Shown: in pieces, positions 31,835-40,412 of the stretch
How the letters are laid out: each line of letters opens with the position of its first letter
How positions within the stretch are numbered: position 1 is the stretch's first letter
NCBI RefSeq assembly: GCF_000238355.1
Contig: NZ_AHCA01000018.1
Span: 1 to 47,983, forward strand
DNA from: Pseudoalteromonas haloplanktis ATCC 14393
GTDB lineage: Bacteria > Pseudomonadota > Gammaproteobacteria > Enterobacterales > Alteromonadaceae
DNA: 47,983 nucleotides
Reading direction: 5' to 3'
Translations under genes and position numbers: made by a program
Notes under the pieces: model-generated
The model's database searches: none
Told to the model about the DNA's origin: nothing
What the model saw: only the letters and a program-made list of their open reading frames with translations

Positions 31835-32734
31835 TTAATCCTTACAAAGCGGGAAGCCAAGCGCTTCGCGAGCATCATAATAACTTTGTGCACATGCTTT
31901 TGATAATGCACGAACACGTAATATATAACGTTGGCGTTCTGTCACTGAGATTGCGTGACGAGCATCCAATAAGTTAAATGCATGCGATGCTTTCATTACT
32001 TGCTCGTAGGCAGGTAACGGTAAGCCAGCTTCAATTAGCTTTTGGCTCTCAGCTTCACATTTATCAAACTGTGCAAAAAGGTCTTCAACATTTGCGTGTT
32101 CAAAGTTATAAGTCGATTGCTCTACTTCGTTTTGGTGGAAAACATCACCATACGTTACGCGACCCATTGGGCCGTCTGCCCAGACAAGATCGTAAATACT
32201 GTCTACGCCTTGAATGTACATAGCTAGGCGCTCTAGTCCATAAGTAATTTCACCAGTTACCGGTGAACACTCTAAACCACCCACTTGCTGGAAATAAGTA
32301 AACTGAGTTACTTCCATGCCATTTAGCCAGATCTCCCAACCAAGTCCCCATGCACCTAACGTAGGCGACTCCCAGTTATCTTCTACGAAGCGAACCTCAT
32401 CCGTAAGGGTATCAATCCCCACTGCCGCTAAAGAGCCTAAATATAGCTCCTGGATGTTATCTGGCGATGGTTTCAATACAACCTGGAACTGATAGTAGTG
32501 CTGCAGTCTATTTGGGTTTTCACCATAGCGACCATCGGTAGGACGTCGGCATGGTTGCACGTACGCGCTTGACATCGGCTCTGGGCCAATCGACTTCAAA
32601 AATGTTTGTGGATGGAATGTACCCGCGCCAACTTCCATATCAAGTGGCTGAATAATGACACAGCCTTGCTGTGCCCAGTAATCCTGTAAAGCCAGGATCA
32701 AACCTTGAAAGGTTTTAACGTCATATTTTTGCAT
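31835..32734 (-). CDS. glyQ: glycyl-tRNA synthetase alpha subunit
   Basis: Catalytic class II synthetase subunit that activates glycine. The protein is 299 residues (E. coli 303). Class II and family motifs are visible: GAGTFHPQTFL, the motif 2 region YVQPCRRPTDGRYGENPNRLQHYYQFQV, and the motif 3 region GEITYGLERLAMYIQG. It is the first gene of the leftward glyQS operon. Confidence 0.98.
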   Translation of the reverse strand: MQKYDVKTFQGLILALQDYWAQQGCVIIQPLDMEVGAGTFHPQTFLKSIGPEPMSSAYVQPCRRPTDGRYGENPNRLQHYYQFQVVLKPSPDNIQELYLGSLAAVGIDTLTDEVRFVEDNWESPTLGAWGLGWEIWLNGMEVTQFTYFQQVGGLECSPVTGEITYGLERLAMYIQGVDSIYDLVWADGPMGRVTYGDVFHQNEVEQSTYNFEHANVEDLFAQFDKCEAESQKLIEAGLPLPAYEQVMKASHAFNLLDARHAISVTERQRYILRVRALSKACAQSYYDAREALGFPLCKD

Positions 32735-32835
32735 ATTTGGCTTTTAGTATCTGCTGTGATGTAGCGTGAAAATTACCCTCAGTATACCTTGTGCGTAGTC
32801 ATGTTTTAAGCAGTTTGTGCAATTGCAGCCAATAA

Positions 32836-32859
32836 AAAAGGAGCCATTTGGCTCCTTTT
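32836..32859 (-). terminator. terminator of the dnaA-dnaN-recF-gyrB operon
   Basis: The 10-base perfect stem AAAAGGAGCC / GGCTCCTTTT with loop ATTT sits 17 bases after the gyrB stop. Confidence 0.88.
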
Positions 32860-32876
32860 ATATAACGCTGTAATTA

Positions 32877-35303
32877 TTATACGTCTAAATTAACAACACG
32901 CAGTGCGTTAGTTTCGATAAAGTCACGACGTGGCTCTACTTGGTCACCCATTAAGGTTGCGAATAACTGGTCTGCACCAACTGCATCTTCAATAGTAACC
33001 TGCAGCATACGACGAGCTGATGGGTCCATGGTTGTTTCCCACAATTGATCAGGGTTCATCTCACCCAGTCCTTTATAGCGTTGGATATAGAGGCCACGCT
33101 TAGATTCAGCGATTAACCATTCCAATGCGTCCACAAAGTTATCAACAGCTAAGGTCTTTTCACCACGTTGGATATAAGCACCTTCGCTTAAGATATTCGC
33201 AATATTAGTGCCTGTGACTGCAATACGCTTGTAATCACGAGACGAGATAAAGTCATGGCTTAATACATGCGCTTTGTCCACACCATGCTGGCGTATATTC
33301 ACTACTGGGTAATATAAGTTACGCTCAGTATCATGCTCTGTTGCAGCAGCAAATATTGTGGCATCTTCATCACGTTTAACTAAATCATCAACAAGATCTT
33401 TAGTCCAAGCAATTACTTTTTCTTCATCAGCTAAGTCAGCTTCTGTTAGCTCACTTTGATAAATTAAACGCTCCATCACCGTGTTCGGGTACTTGCGTTT
33501 TAAGCGCTCAATAACTTTAACTGTATTTTGATAATCATGAACAATACTTTCAAGCGCTTCACCTTCTAAGGCTGATGCGTCAGCACTAGTGTAAAGAGCT
33601 GCGCCATTTAGCGCTAAAGACGTAAGGTAATCTACTAATGCAGGATCATCTTTAATATAACGCTCTTGCTTGCCTTTTTTCACTTTATAAAGCGGAGGCT
33701 GAGCAATATAAATATAACCACGCTCGACAATTTCTGGCATTTGACGATAGAAGAAGGTCAATAATAGCGTACGAATATGCGAACCATCGACGTCAGCATC
33801 GGTCATGATTATGATGCGATGATAACGTAATTTTTCAGGGTTATACTCATCACGGCCGATACCACAGCCTAATGCTGTAATTAAAGTCGCGACTTCTTGT
33901 GAAGAAAGCATTTTATCAAAACGTGCTTTTTCAACGTTTAGAATTTTACCTTTAAGCGGCAAAATCGCCTGATTTTTACGATTACGACCCTGCTTGGCAG
34001 AACCGCCAGCTGAGTCACCCTCCACTATGTATAGTTCAGATAGTGCTGGATCTTTTTCTTGGCAGTCAGCAAGTTTACCTGGTAGACCTGCTAAATCCAT
34101 CGCACCTTTACGACGTGTCATTTCACGTGCTTTACGAGCAGCTTCACGGGCACGTGCAGCATCGATAATTTTGCCGACAACGATTTTCGCATCTAATGGG
34201 TTTTCTAATAAAAACTCAGTGAATTTCTCAGCCATTGCTTGTTCTACAGCAGACTTAACTTCACTAGATACTAGCTTATCTTTAGTTTGTGATGAGAACT
34301 TAGGATCTGGCACTTTAACACTTACAACCGCAGTTAAGCCTTCGCGAGCATCATCGCCTGTGGCATTACTGGTTGTTTTAGCTTTTTTGTTAAAGCCTTC
34401 TTTTTCCATATAAGTGTTTAATGTACGTGTTAGCGCAGATCTAAAACCGGCTAAGTGAGTACCACCATCACGTTGTGGAATATTATTAGTAAAACAGTAA
34501 ATGTTTTCTTGGAAGGCATCATTCCACTGCATGGATACTTCAACACTAATCCCATCTTCTTCACGCTCGTGGGTAAAGTGGAATACACCTTTATGGACAG
34601 GTGTTTTATTTCGGTTTAAGTATTCAACGAAAGCACGAATACCCCCTTCATATTTGAAGTGGTCGCTTTTATTCTCTTCACGCTCATCATTTAAAATGAT
34701 ACTCACTCCTGAATTTAGGAATGATAGTTCACGTAAACGCTTAGCTAAAATATCGTAATGGAAATCAAGATTTGTAAATGTTTCGCCACTTGGCCAAAAG
34801 CGTATTTCGGTACCTGTAGTTTCAGAGTCACCAATTACTGCAAGTGGTGCATCTGGCACACCCATAGTGTAAAACTGTTCATGTAACTTGCCTTCACGAC
34901 GAATAGTTAGCTTTAACTTTTCTGAAAGCGCGTTTACAACTGAAACACCAACACCGTGTAAGCCACCAGATACTTTGTAAGAGTTATCATCAAATTTACC
35001 ACCGGCATGCAGTACCGTCATGATTACTTCTGCAGCTGAGACGCCTTCTTCTTCATGAATTGAAGTAGGAATCCCACGGCCGTTATCTCTTACAGAAACT
35101 GAACCATCTAAATGAATAGTGACATAGATATCATCACAGTGGCCTGCTAAGGCTTCATCAATAGAGTTATCAACGACCTCAAACACCATGTGGTGCAAGC
35201 CTGTGCCATCATCGGTGTCCCCTATATACATTCCAGGACGCTTTCTTACTGCGTCTAATCCTTTTAGTACTTTAATACTCGACGAATCGTAATTCTCAGA
35301 CAT
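32877..35303 (-). CDS. gyrB: DNA gyrase subunit B
   Basis: ATPase subunit of the gyrase that introduces negative supercoils. From the ATG at 35303 the protein is 808 residues (E. coli 804), starting MSENYDSSSIKVLKGLDAVR as in relatives. A GTG four codons earlier is less likely. The GHKL ATPase domain shows VVDNSIDEAL, DNGRGIPTS and GGLHGVGVSVVNAL. The TOPRIM domain has VEGDSAGGSAKQGRNR and DADVDGSHIRTLL. It is the last gene of the operon, 12 bases after recF. Confidence 0.98.
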   Translation of the reverse strand: MSENYDSSSIKVLKGLDAVRKRPGMYIGDTDDGTGLHHMVFEVVDNSIDEALAGHCDDIYVTIHLDGSVSVRDNGRGIPTSIHEEEGVSAAEVIMTVLHAGGKFDDNSYKVSGGLHGVGVSVVNALSEKLKLTIRREGKLHEQFYTMGVPDAPLAVIGDSETTGTEIRFWPSGETFTNLDFHYDILAKRLRELSFLNSGVSIILNDEREENKSDHFKYEGGIRAFVEYLNRNKTPVHKGVFHFTHEREEDGISVEVSMQWNDAFQENIYCFTNNIPQRDGGTHLAGFRSALTRTLNTYMEKEGFNKKAKTTSNATGDDAREGLTAVVSVKVPDPKFSSQTKDKLVSSEVKSAVEQAMAEKFTEFLLENPLDAKIVVGKIIDAARAREAARKAREMTRRKGAMDLAGLPGKLADCQEKDPALSELYIVEGDSAGGSAKQGRNRKNQAILPLKGKILNVEKARFDKMLSSQEVATLITALGCGIGRDEYNPEKLRYHRIIIMTDADVDGSHIRTLLLTFFYRQMPEIVERGYIYIAQPPLYKVKKGKQERYIKDDPALVDYLTSLALNGAALYTSADASALEGEALESIVHDYQNTVKVIERLKRKYPNTVMERLIYQSELTEADLADEEKVIAWTKDLVDDLVKRDEDATIFAAATEHDTERNLYYPVVNIRQHGVDKAHVLSHDFISSRDYKRIAVTGTNIANILSEGAYIQRGEKTLAVDNFVDALEWLIAESKRGLYIQRYKGLGEMNPDQLWETTMDPSARRMLQVTIEDAVGADQLFATLMGDQVEPRRDFIETNALRVVNLDV

Positions 35304-35315
35304 GGTTAATCCCAC

Positions 35316-36410
35316 TTATCTTGTTATTAGGTTGCCATGTTTCACGTGGAACATTTGTAGTTCTCGTTGCATGGGTTCCACCACAGCAGAAATACTTTCA
35401 GATTCGATCGCAGAGATAAATATTTGAGAGTTGCAGTGCGACAAAAGCTGCCCTACTTTCTCTTTAGTATCTTCCCCTAGCTCTGAAGGTAAATCATCTA
35501 TTAGCAATATTGATTGCTTTTCTGTCTCTGACTCAATCAAACTATTTTGCGTTACTTTTAACGCATAAAGCAATAGTTTCAATTGGCCGCGTGAAAAGGT
35601 ATTTTCCACACTGTTGCCAGCGACACTAAAACTGAAATCTGCCTTATGCGGGCCTTTACTAGTAAAACCTTGGCGACTATCGCGCTCAAAACTTTGCTCA
35701 AGAGCCTCAGTTAGAGATTCACTCTCTTTCCAACCCGCATGAAAACTTATTTCTAAATCGCGTATAAGCGTTAATTCTGCACACATTTTATCAAAAAACT
35801 GCCGCTTAAACCTACTTATATACGCAATTCGTAAATTATTTATTTGTTCTGCCAGTCTAACAAATTCTTTATCCCAAAACTTAATTTGGTCAAAATAATT
35901 CTTAGGCTTACTTTTTAATAATGCGTTACGCTGCTTTAAAACTTTATTAAAAGATTGCCACAGGTAAAAAAAGTCTTGTTCCACGTGGAACAACCCTAAA
36001 TCTAAAAACTTGCGCCGTTCTTTAGGGCCACCAAAAAATAATGAATAACTTTCAGGGGTGATAACTTGCACTGGCATTAACTGAGCAAGCTCAGACACTC
36101 GGCGGCTAGAATTACCCTGTATTTTTAATTCAGTCTCGCCGTTTATTGTTTTACTGATACCGATGGGTATCGATAAATTATAAAGAGACTTGCGTCCGTG
36201 AATGGTAAATTTTTCTTTATGATGTTGAATGATGCTTTTGTGCTTTAATGTACGAAAAGACTTGCCATGAGAAAGATAATAAATCGCCTCTAAAAGGCTG
36301 GTTTTGCCACTGCCATTTTCACCATAAATTACATTAATACCATTCACCGGCTCTACAGTGATCGCCTCAATATTACGAAAATTATTGAGGCTCAAATGAC
36401 TTAAACTCAT
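35316..36410 (-). CDS. recF: DNA replication and repair protein RecF
   Basis: An SMC-like ATPase that helps load RecA at gaps. It is 364 residues (E. coli 357). The N-terminus LNNFRNIEAITVEP leads to the Walker A GENGSGKTS; the ABC-type signature FSRGQLKLLLYAL and the Walker B LLIDDLPSELG follow. Unusually, two stretches encode the peptide FHV(K/E) because they coincide with 16-base parS-like sites. It lies 6 bases after dnaN and 12 before gyrB. Confidence 0.97.
   Translation of the reverse strand: MSLSHLSLNNFRNIEAITVEPVNGINVIYGENGSGKTSLLEAIYYLSHGKSFRTLKHKSIIQHHKEKFTIHGRKSLYNLSIPIGISKTINGETELKIQGNSSRRVSELAQLMPVQVITPESYSLFFGGPKERRKFLDLGLFHVEQDFFYLWQSFNKVLKQRNALLKSKPKNYFDQIKFWDKEFVRLAEQINNLRIAYISRFKRQFFDKMCAELTLIRDLEISFHAGWKESESLTEALEQSFERDSRQGFTSKGPHKADFSFSVAGNSVENTFSRGQLKLLLYALKVTQNSLIESETEKQSILLIDDLPSELGEDTKEKVGQLLSHCNSQIFISAIESESISAVVEPMQRELQMFHVKHGNLITR
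35338..35353. other. parS-like ParB-binding site in the recF 3' end
   Basis: TGTTTCACGTGGAACA is a 16-base near-palindrome matching the conserved bacterial parS (TGTTNCACGTGAAACA type) except for one arm base. It lies 35 bases upstream of the gyrB start, within the MFHVKH codons of recF. Confidence 0.85.
35977..35992. other. parS-like ParB-binding site inside recF
   Basis: TGTTCCACGTGGAACA is a perfect 16-base palindrome matching the bacterial parS family. It is 639 bases from the first site and encodes LFHVEQ in recF. Confidence 0.88.
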
Positions 36411-36416
36411 AATGCC

Positions 36417-37520
36417 TTATAAGCGCATTGGCATAACAACGTACATAGCTTCTTCATCGCCAGCACCTTCTATTAACGCACTACTATTTGAATCAGCAAG
36501 TGTAAATAAAACGTCTTCTGTTTTTAATGTATTTAACACATCTAAAACATACGATACGTTAAAACCAATTTCTAAATCATCACCTTGGTAATTAACTTCA
36601 ACCACTTCTTCAGCTTGTTCTTGCTCTGGGTTATTAGCAGTAATTTTTAACAAACCATTCGATAAGTTTAAGCGTACACCTCTAAACTTTTCATTTGATA
36701 AAATAGATACCCGCTGAAATGCACTACGTAACCACTCACGATTAGCGGTGATCACTTTATCACCACCACGCGGCAACACACGGCGATAGTCAGGGAAACG
36801 GCCATCAACCAATTTACTGGTGAAAGTGAATTCTGTATCAATAATTCGAATATGATTTGCGCCAAATTGTATTGTCACCAACTCATCGTCAGCAACCATC
36901 AAACGCATTATTTCTTGCACACCTTTGCGAGGAATAATCAGCTGGCGCTGGGCACTTAATGACTGTGGTAATTGTTTTTGCGCAATAGCTAAACGGTGAC
37001 CATCAGTAGCCACTGTTTTAATGTCTGCATTATCAATTTCAAATGACATACCATTTAAGTAATAGCGTACGTCTTGATTTGCCATTGAGAAATGAGTGCT
37101 TTCTAATAACTTACGTAGTTCTAAACGTGTCAGCTGAAATTCGACTTCGCCATCCCATTGTTCAAGGTTAGGGAAATCTTCAGCAGCAAGTGTAGTTAAT
37201 GAAAAGCGACTCTTACCGCTGGTCAATAATAATTGATGATCTTGGCTGCTCAATGTTAAATCTGAACCGTCTGGTAGACTTTTACAAATATCGAGTAATT
37301 TTTTAGCGGGCAAAGTCAATTTAGCATCGGCGGTATCATCGCCAACAAAAACCTTTGCGACAAGTTCAATTTCAAGGTCTGTGCCTGTCATTGAAAGCTC
37401 ACCGTTTTCAACCTCTAACAAAACGTTAGATAAAATTGGCAAGGTGTGTTTGCGCTCAATTGCACCCGACACTTGCATCAAAGGTTTTAAAAATTGTTCT
37501 CTTGATATAGTTATTTGCAT
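36417..37520 (-). CDS. dnaN: DNA polymerase III sliding clamp (beta subunit)
   Basis: The processivity clamp of the replicase. It is 367 residues (E. coli 366), with three clamp repeats. The start MQITISREQFLKPL, the DGHRLA motif in the middle (ATDGHRLAIAQ), LPRGGDKV and the C-terminal end YVVMPMRL are all typical. It follows dnaA by 13 bases and precedes recF by 6. Confidence 0.98.
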   Translation of the reverse strand: MQITISREQFLKPLMQVSGAIERKHTLPILSNVLLEVENGELSMTGTDLEIELVAKVFVGDDTADAKLTLPAKKLLDICKSLPDGSDLTLSSQDHQLLLTSGKSRFSLTTLAAEDFPNLEQWDGEVEFQLTRLELRKLLESTHFSMANQDVRYYLNGMSFEIDNADIKTVATDGHRLAIAQKQLPQSLSAQRQLIIPRKGVQEIMRLMVADDELVTIQFGANHIRIIDTEFTFTSKLVDGRFPDYRRVLPRGGDKVITANREWLRSAFQRVSILSNEKFRGVRLNLSNGLLKITANNPEQEQAEEVVEVNYQGDDLEIGFNVSYVLDVLNTLKTEDVLFTLADSNSSALIEGAGDEEAMYVVMPMRL

Positions 37521-37533
37521 AATAAAGTCAGCC

Positions 37534-38928
37534 CTAAGATGACAATGTTCTTATTAGGTTTTGATAATCTTCTTTCACTTCATGACTTTCATCACGTAGT
37601 GATTTAATTTTTCTGCACGCATGTAATACTGTGGTGTGGTCACGGCCACCGAAGGCGTCCCCAATCTCTGGTAAGCTATGGTTGGTAAGCTCTTTAGATA
37701 ATGCCATGGCAACTTGACGTGGCCTTGCGATAGAGCGGCTACGACGCTTTGATAGTAAGTCAGAAACACGAATACGATAATACTCTGCTACTGTACGCTG
37801 AATATTATCTATAGTGACCAACTTATCTTGCAATGCAAGTAAGTCACGTAGTGCTTCTTTTACAAAATCGATAGAGATTGGTCTGCCAGTAAAGTTTGCA
37901 TTAGCGATTACACGATTAAGTGCGCCTTCTAATTCACGCACATTTGAACGTAATTTCTTTGCGATAAAAAAAGCCACTTCATGAGGTAAATTAATTTTAC
38001 TCTGCTGGGCTTTTTTCATCAAAATAGCTACGCGCGTTTCGAGCTCTGGCGGCTCAATAGCAATGGTTAAACCCCAACCAAACCGTGATTTAAGGCGATC
38101 TTCAACCCCTTCAATTTCTTTTGGGTAACGATCTGAGGTTAAAATAATCTGCTGGTTACCTTCAAGTAACGCGTTGAAAGTATGAAAGAACTCTTCTTGA
38201 GAACGCTCTTTATTAGCAAAAAATTGAATATCATCGATCATTAGCGCATCAACACTGCGGTAATAACGTTTAAATTCTTCAATGGCATTGTTTTGCAGCG
38301 CTTTTACCATATCCTGTACAAAGCGCTCTGAATGCATGTAAACAATTTTGGCATCTGGCTTGTTTGCCATAATGCCATTACCAACGGCATGCAGTAAGTG
38401 CGTTTTACCTAAACCAGTACCACCGTAAATAAATACGGGATTAAAGGCTGCACCTGGATTGTCAGCAACTTGTGTAGCCGCAGCTTTTGCTAGCTGGTTA
38501 GACTTACCTTCAACAAAACTATCAAAGGTATAGTTTTCTTTGATGTTTGACTTATAACCAGACTTAGGCGCAGGCTCAACGGCAACTTTAGCTTCTTTAG
38601 ATTGCTGTTTATTAGCAGCAGACTGATTTGTTGGTGTTGATACACTAGCTCCTGATGGTGCAGCTACTTGTGTATTTAAGATGGGCTTACTACCAACATC
38701 AAATCTTAACTCTGGTGCTTCATCTTTACATATTTCAACAAGTAACTCATTTATGCGGTTTAAGTACTTTTCTCTGACCCAATCGAGTACAAAACGATTA
38801 GGTGCGTAAATCGTCAGGGTATCTTCGGTACTTTCTGCTTGTAGTGGTCTTACCCACATACTGAATTGCTGCGAAGGCAATTCATCTTGCAATACATATA
38901 AACAACTTTGCCAAACCGACAGATACAC
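37534..38928 (-). CDS. dnaA: chromosomal replication initiator DnaA
   Basis: The AAA+ initiator that melts oriC. It is 464 residues (E. coli 467). Domain I opens YLSVWQSCLYVLQDELPSQQ. A variable linker (about 85-130) is followed by the ATPase with Walker A GGTGLGKTH, Walker B LMIDDIQFF and a sensor region. The C-terminal box-binding domain has the signature GGRDHTTVLHACRKI. The start codon is GTG at 38928 with GGGAG upstream. It faces away from oriC and begins the dnaA-dnaN-recF-gyrB operon. Confidence 0.98.
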   Translation of the reverse strand: MYLSVWQSCLYVLQDELPSQQFSMWVRPLQAESTEDTLTIYAPNRFVLDWVREKYLNRINELLVEICKDEAPELRFDVGSKPILNTQVAAPSGASVSTPTNQSAANKQQSKEAKVAVEPAPKSGYKSNIKENYTFDSFVEGKSNQLAKAAATQVADNPGAAFNPVFIYGGTGLGKTHLLHAVGNGIMANKPDAKIVYMHSERFVQDMVKALQNNAIEEFKRYYRSVDALMIDDIQFFANKERSQEEFFHTFNALLEGNQQIILTSDRYPKEIEGVEDRLKSRFGWGLTIAIEPPELETRVAILMKKAQQSKINLPHEVAFFIAKKLRSNVRELEGALNRVIANANFTGRPISIDFVKEALRDLLALQDKLVTIDNIQRTVAEYYRIRVSDLLSKRRSRSIARPRQVAMALSKELTNHSLPEIGDAFGGRDHTTVLHACRKIKSLRDESHEVKEDYQNLIRTLSS

Positions 38929-38939
38929 AGTTAAACTCC

Positions 38940-39325
38940 CAAAGATTTAGTATTTATTCCCGTTCATCTTAAATGATGGAAAATCATACATTTATTACTA
39001 TTATTTAGGCAATTTATTAACCCAAGACCGAGTATTATGAATGCACTTTATCCACAAGTACAAGATTGATTTTTTTGAAAAATATGATCTCGCCAGAAAA
39101 AACAACCAAAACACTGATTTTTAACAATAATTATTTTTAACCAGAAAGCATGATCATAGCAAAAAAGGGCTTGGATCGCGATCAAAATATGTGATCTATT
39201 TTAGTTACCCCAAGCTTTTATGCACTTTCTATACAGTGCCTGTGGAAAACTTCTTAAATATAAGGATCCTAGCAGATCCCACAACACCATCTATTAGTCC
39301 TTCTCTATTATAAATGCGATTATGG
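38940..39325. other. oriC, chromosomal origin of replication
   Basis: The AT-rich dnaA-rpmH interval contains no gene. It carries the DnaA box TTATCCACA (39048-39056, +), TTTTCCACA (39249-39241, -) and the near box TTATGCACT (39218-39226, +). A 13-mer-like GATCTATTTTAGT lies at 39193-39205. There are seven GATC sites between about 39083 and 39277, including two in GGATCGCGATC. DnaA boxes plus clustered GATC sites (SeqA/Dam) next to dnaA is the classical gammaproteobacterial origin. Exact borders are not defined by eye. Confidence 0.85.
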
Positions 39326-39354
39326 TTGACTTTAAGGTGCTTCATCGATAATAT
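39326..39354 (+). promoter_or_regulatory. rpmH-rnpA promoter
   Basis: TTGACT (39326-39331), a 17-base spacer, then TAATAT (39349-39354), about 80 bases upstream of rpmH. Good sigma-70 spacing. The palindrome TGGCAC-CT-GTGCCA at 39368-39381 would fall in the transcript leader. Confidence 0.65.
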
Positions 39355-39435
39355 CTCGCGCTCGCAATGGCACCTGTGCCAGGATCGCGACCTGCATAGG
39401 ATGTTTTAACCTTTAACCGATCGGATGGAATTGTT

Positions 39436-39570
39436 ATGAAAAGAACTTTTCAACCTAGCGTTTTAAAACGCAAACGTGCTCACGGTTTCCGTGCTCGCAT
39501 GGCAACTGTAAATGGCCGTAAAGTATTAGCTCGTCGCCGCGCTAAAGGCCGTAAAGTTCTTTCTGCTTAA
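39436..39570 (+). CDS. rpmH: 50S ribosomal protein L34
   Basis: A very small (44-residue), highly basic ribosomal protein of the large subunit. It opens MKRTFQPSVLKRKRAHGFRA and ends RRRAKGRKVLSA, the universal L34 pattern with the expected length. The ATG at 39436 follows a GGATGGAA stretch. It begins the rightward operon and is followed 7 bases later by rnpA, as in nearly all bacteria. Confidence 0.98.
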   Translation: MKRTFQPSVLKRKRAHGFRARMATVNGRKVLARRRAKGRKVLSA

Positions 39571-39577
39571 TATATAA

Positions 39578-40003
39578 GTGGAAGACTTTAACTTTGGCAG
39601 GGAGTTACGTCTGTTAACTCCCTCGCATTACTCTCGTATCTTTAATGAACCCGCTCGGGCCGCAACTCCTTTCTTTACCTTATTAGCAAAACCGAATGAC
39701 CAAGCAAAACCTCGCTTAGGACTGACTGTCGCTAAAAAACGAGTTAAAAAAGCTTGCCAACGAAATCGTATTAAACGTCTTGCTCGCGAAAGTTTTCGTT
39801 TAAATCAACACACCATTGATAATATAGATATTGTACTAATGGTTAAAAGCGGCATTGATGAACAATCAAATGAAGAGCTAACCAAACAACTCACTAAATT
39901 GTGGCGTAAAATTAACGAGCGCTGTAAACCTGGTGCGCCTAAACCACCACCTTTTAAAAAACGCCCTAACAAATCGGCGAAATCCAATAAACAAAGCCAA
40001 TAG
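39578..40003 (+). CDS. rnpA: ribonuclease P protein component
   Basis: Protein subunit of RNase P, which matures tRNA 5' ends. It shows RELRLLTPSHYSRIFNEP, RLGLTVAKKRVKKA and the RNR signature QRNRIKRLARESFR. The start is GTG at 39578. At 141 residues it is longer than the E. coli protein (119), because of a basic, proline- and lysine-rich tail from about residue 115. The usual overlap with yidD is absent: a 125-base gap follows. Confidence 0.95.
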   Translation: MEDFNFGRELRLLTPSHYSRIFNEPARAATPFFTLLAKPNDQAKPRLGLTVAKKRVKKACQRNRIKRLARESFRLNQHTIDNIDIVLMVKSGIDEQSNEELTKQLTKLWRKINERCKPGAPKPPPFKKRPNKSAKSNKQSQ

Positions 40004-40128
40004 CAATAGAATTATAGGGTTAATTAAGGTATCTTTAGCTCACCTTTTAATCATGCATTTAAAATTCCGCTTTGGGTGTTTAAATTCATGGTATCAACCC
40101 ACTAAATCTACACAGAGGATAGAACATC

Positions 40129-40404
40129 ATGAGGTTACTTAAACCACTTGTTGCTTTTCCAAAGTTATGTTTAGTGTTATTAATTCGCGGTTATCAAAAG
40201 TGGATTAGCCCACTGTTAGGCCCGCATTGTCGTTTTAATCCTACTTGCTCAAGTTATGCTATTCAGGCAATTAATTTGCACGGATCAGTAAAAGGCAGTT
40301 GGTTAGCGCTCAAACGCATATTAAAATGTCACCCTTTACATTCAGGCGGAGACGACCCCGTACCTGAAAAAACAACCCATATTAACCACCAACACGAGAA
40401 ATAA
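40129..40404 (+). CDS. yidD: membrane protein insertion efficiency factor YidD
   Basis: A small peripheral membrane protein that assists YidC-dependent insertion. At 91 residues it shows the family core IRGYQKWISPLLGPHCRFNPTCSSYAIQAI and LKRILKCHPLHSGGDDPVP. GAGGATAG precedes the ATG. It ends 8 bases before yidC. Confidence 0.95.
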   Translation: MRLLKPLVAFPKLCLVLLIRGYQKWISPLLGPHCRFNPTCSSYAIQAINLHGSVKGSWLALKRILKCHPLHSGGDDPVPEKTTHINHQHEK

Positions 40405-40412
40405 GAGCTGTT

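Noticed and set aside
39933..40142. A 69-codon + strand frame overlapping the end of rnpA
   Set aside because: It overlaps rnpA in another frame, runs into the start of yidD and shows no family features.
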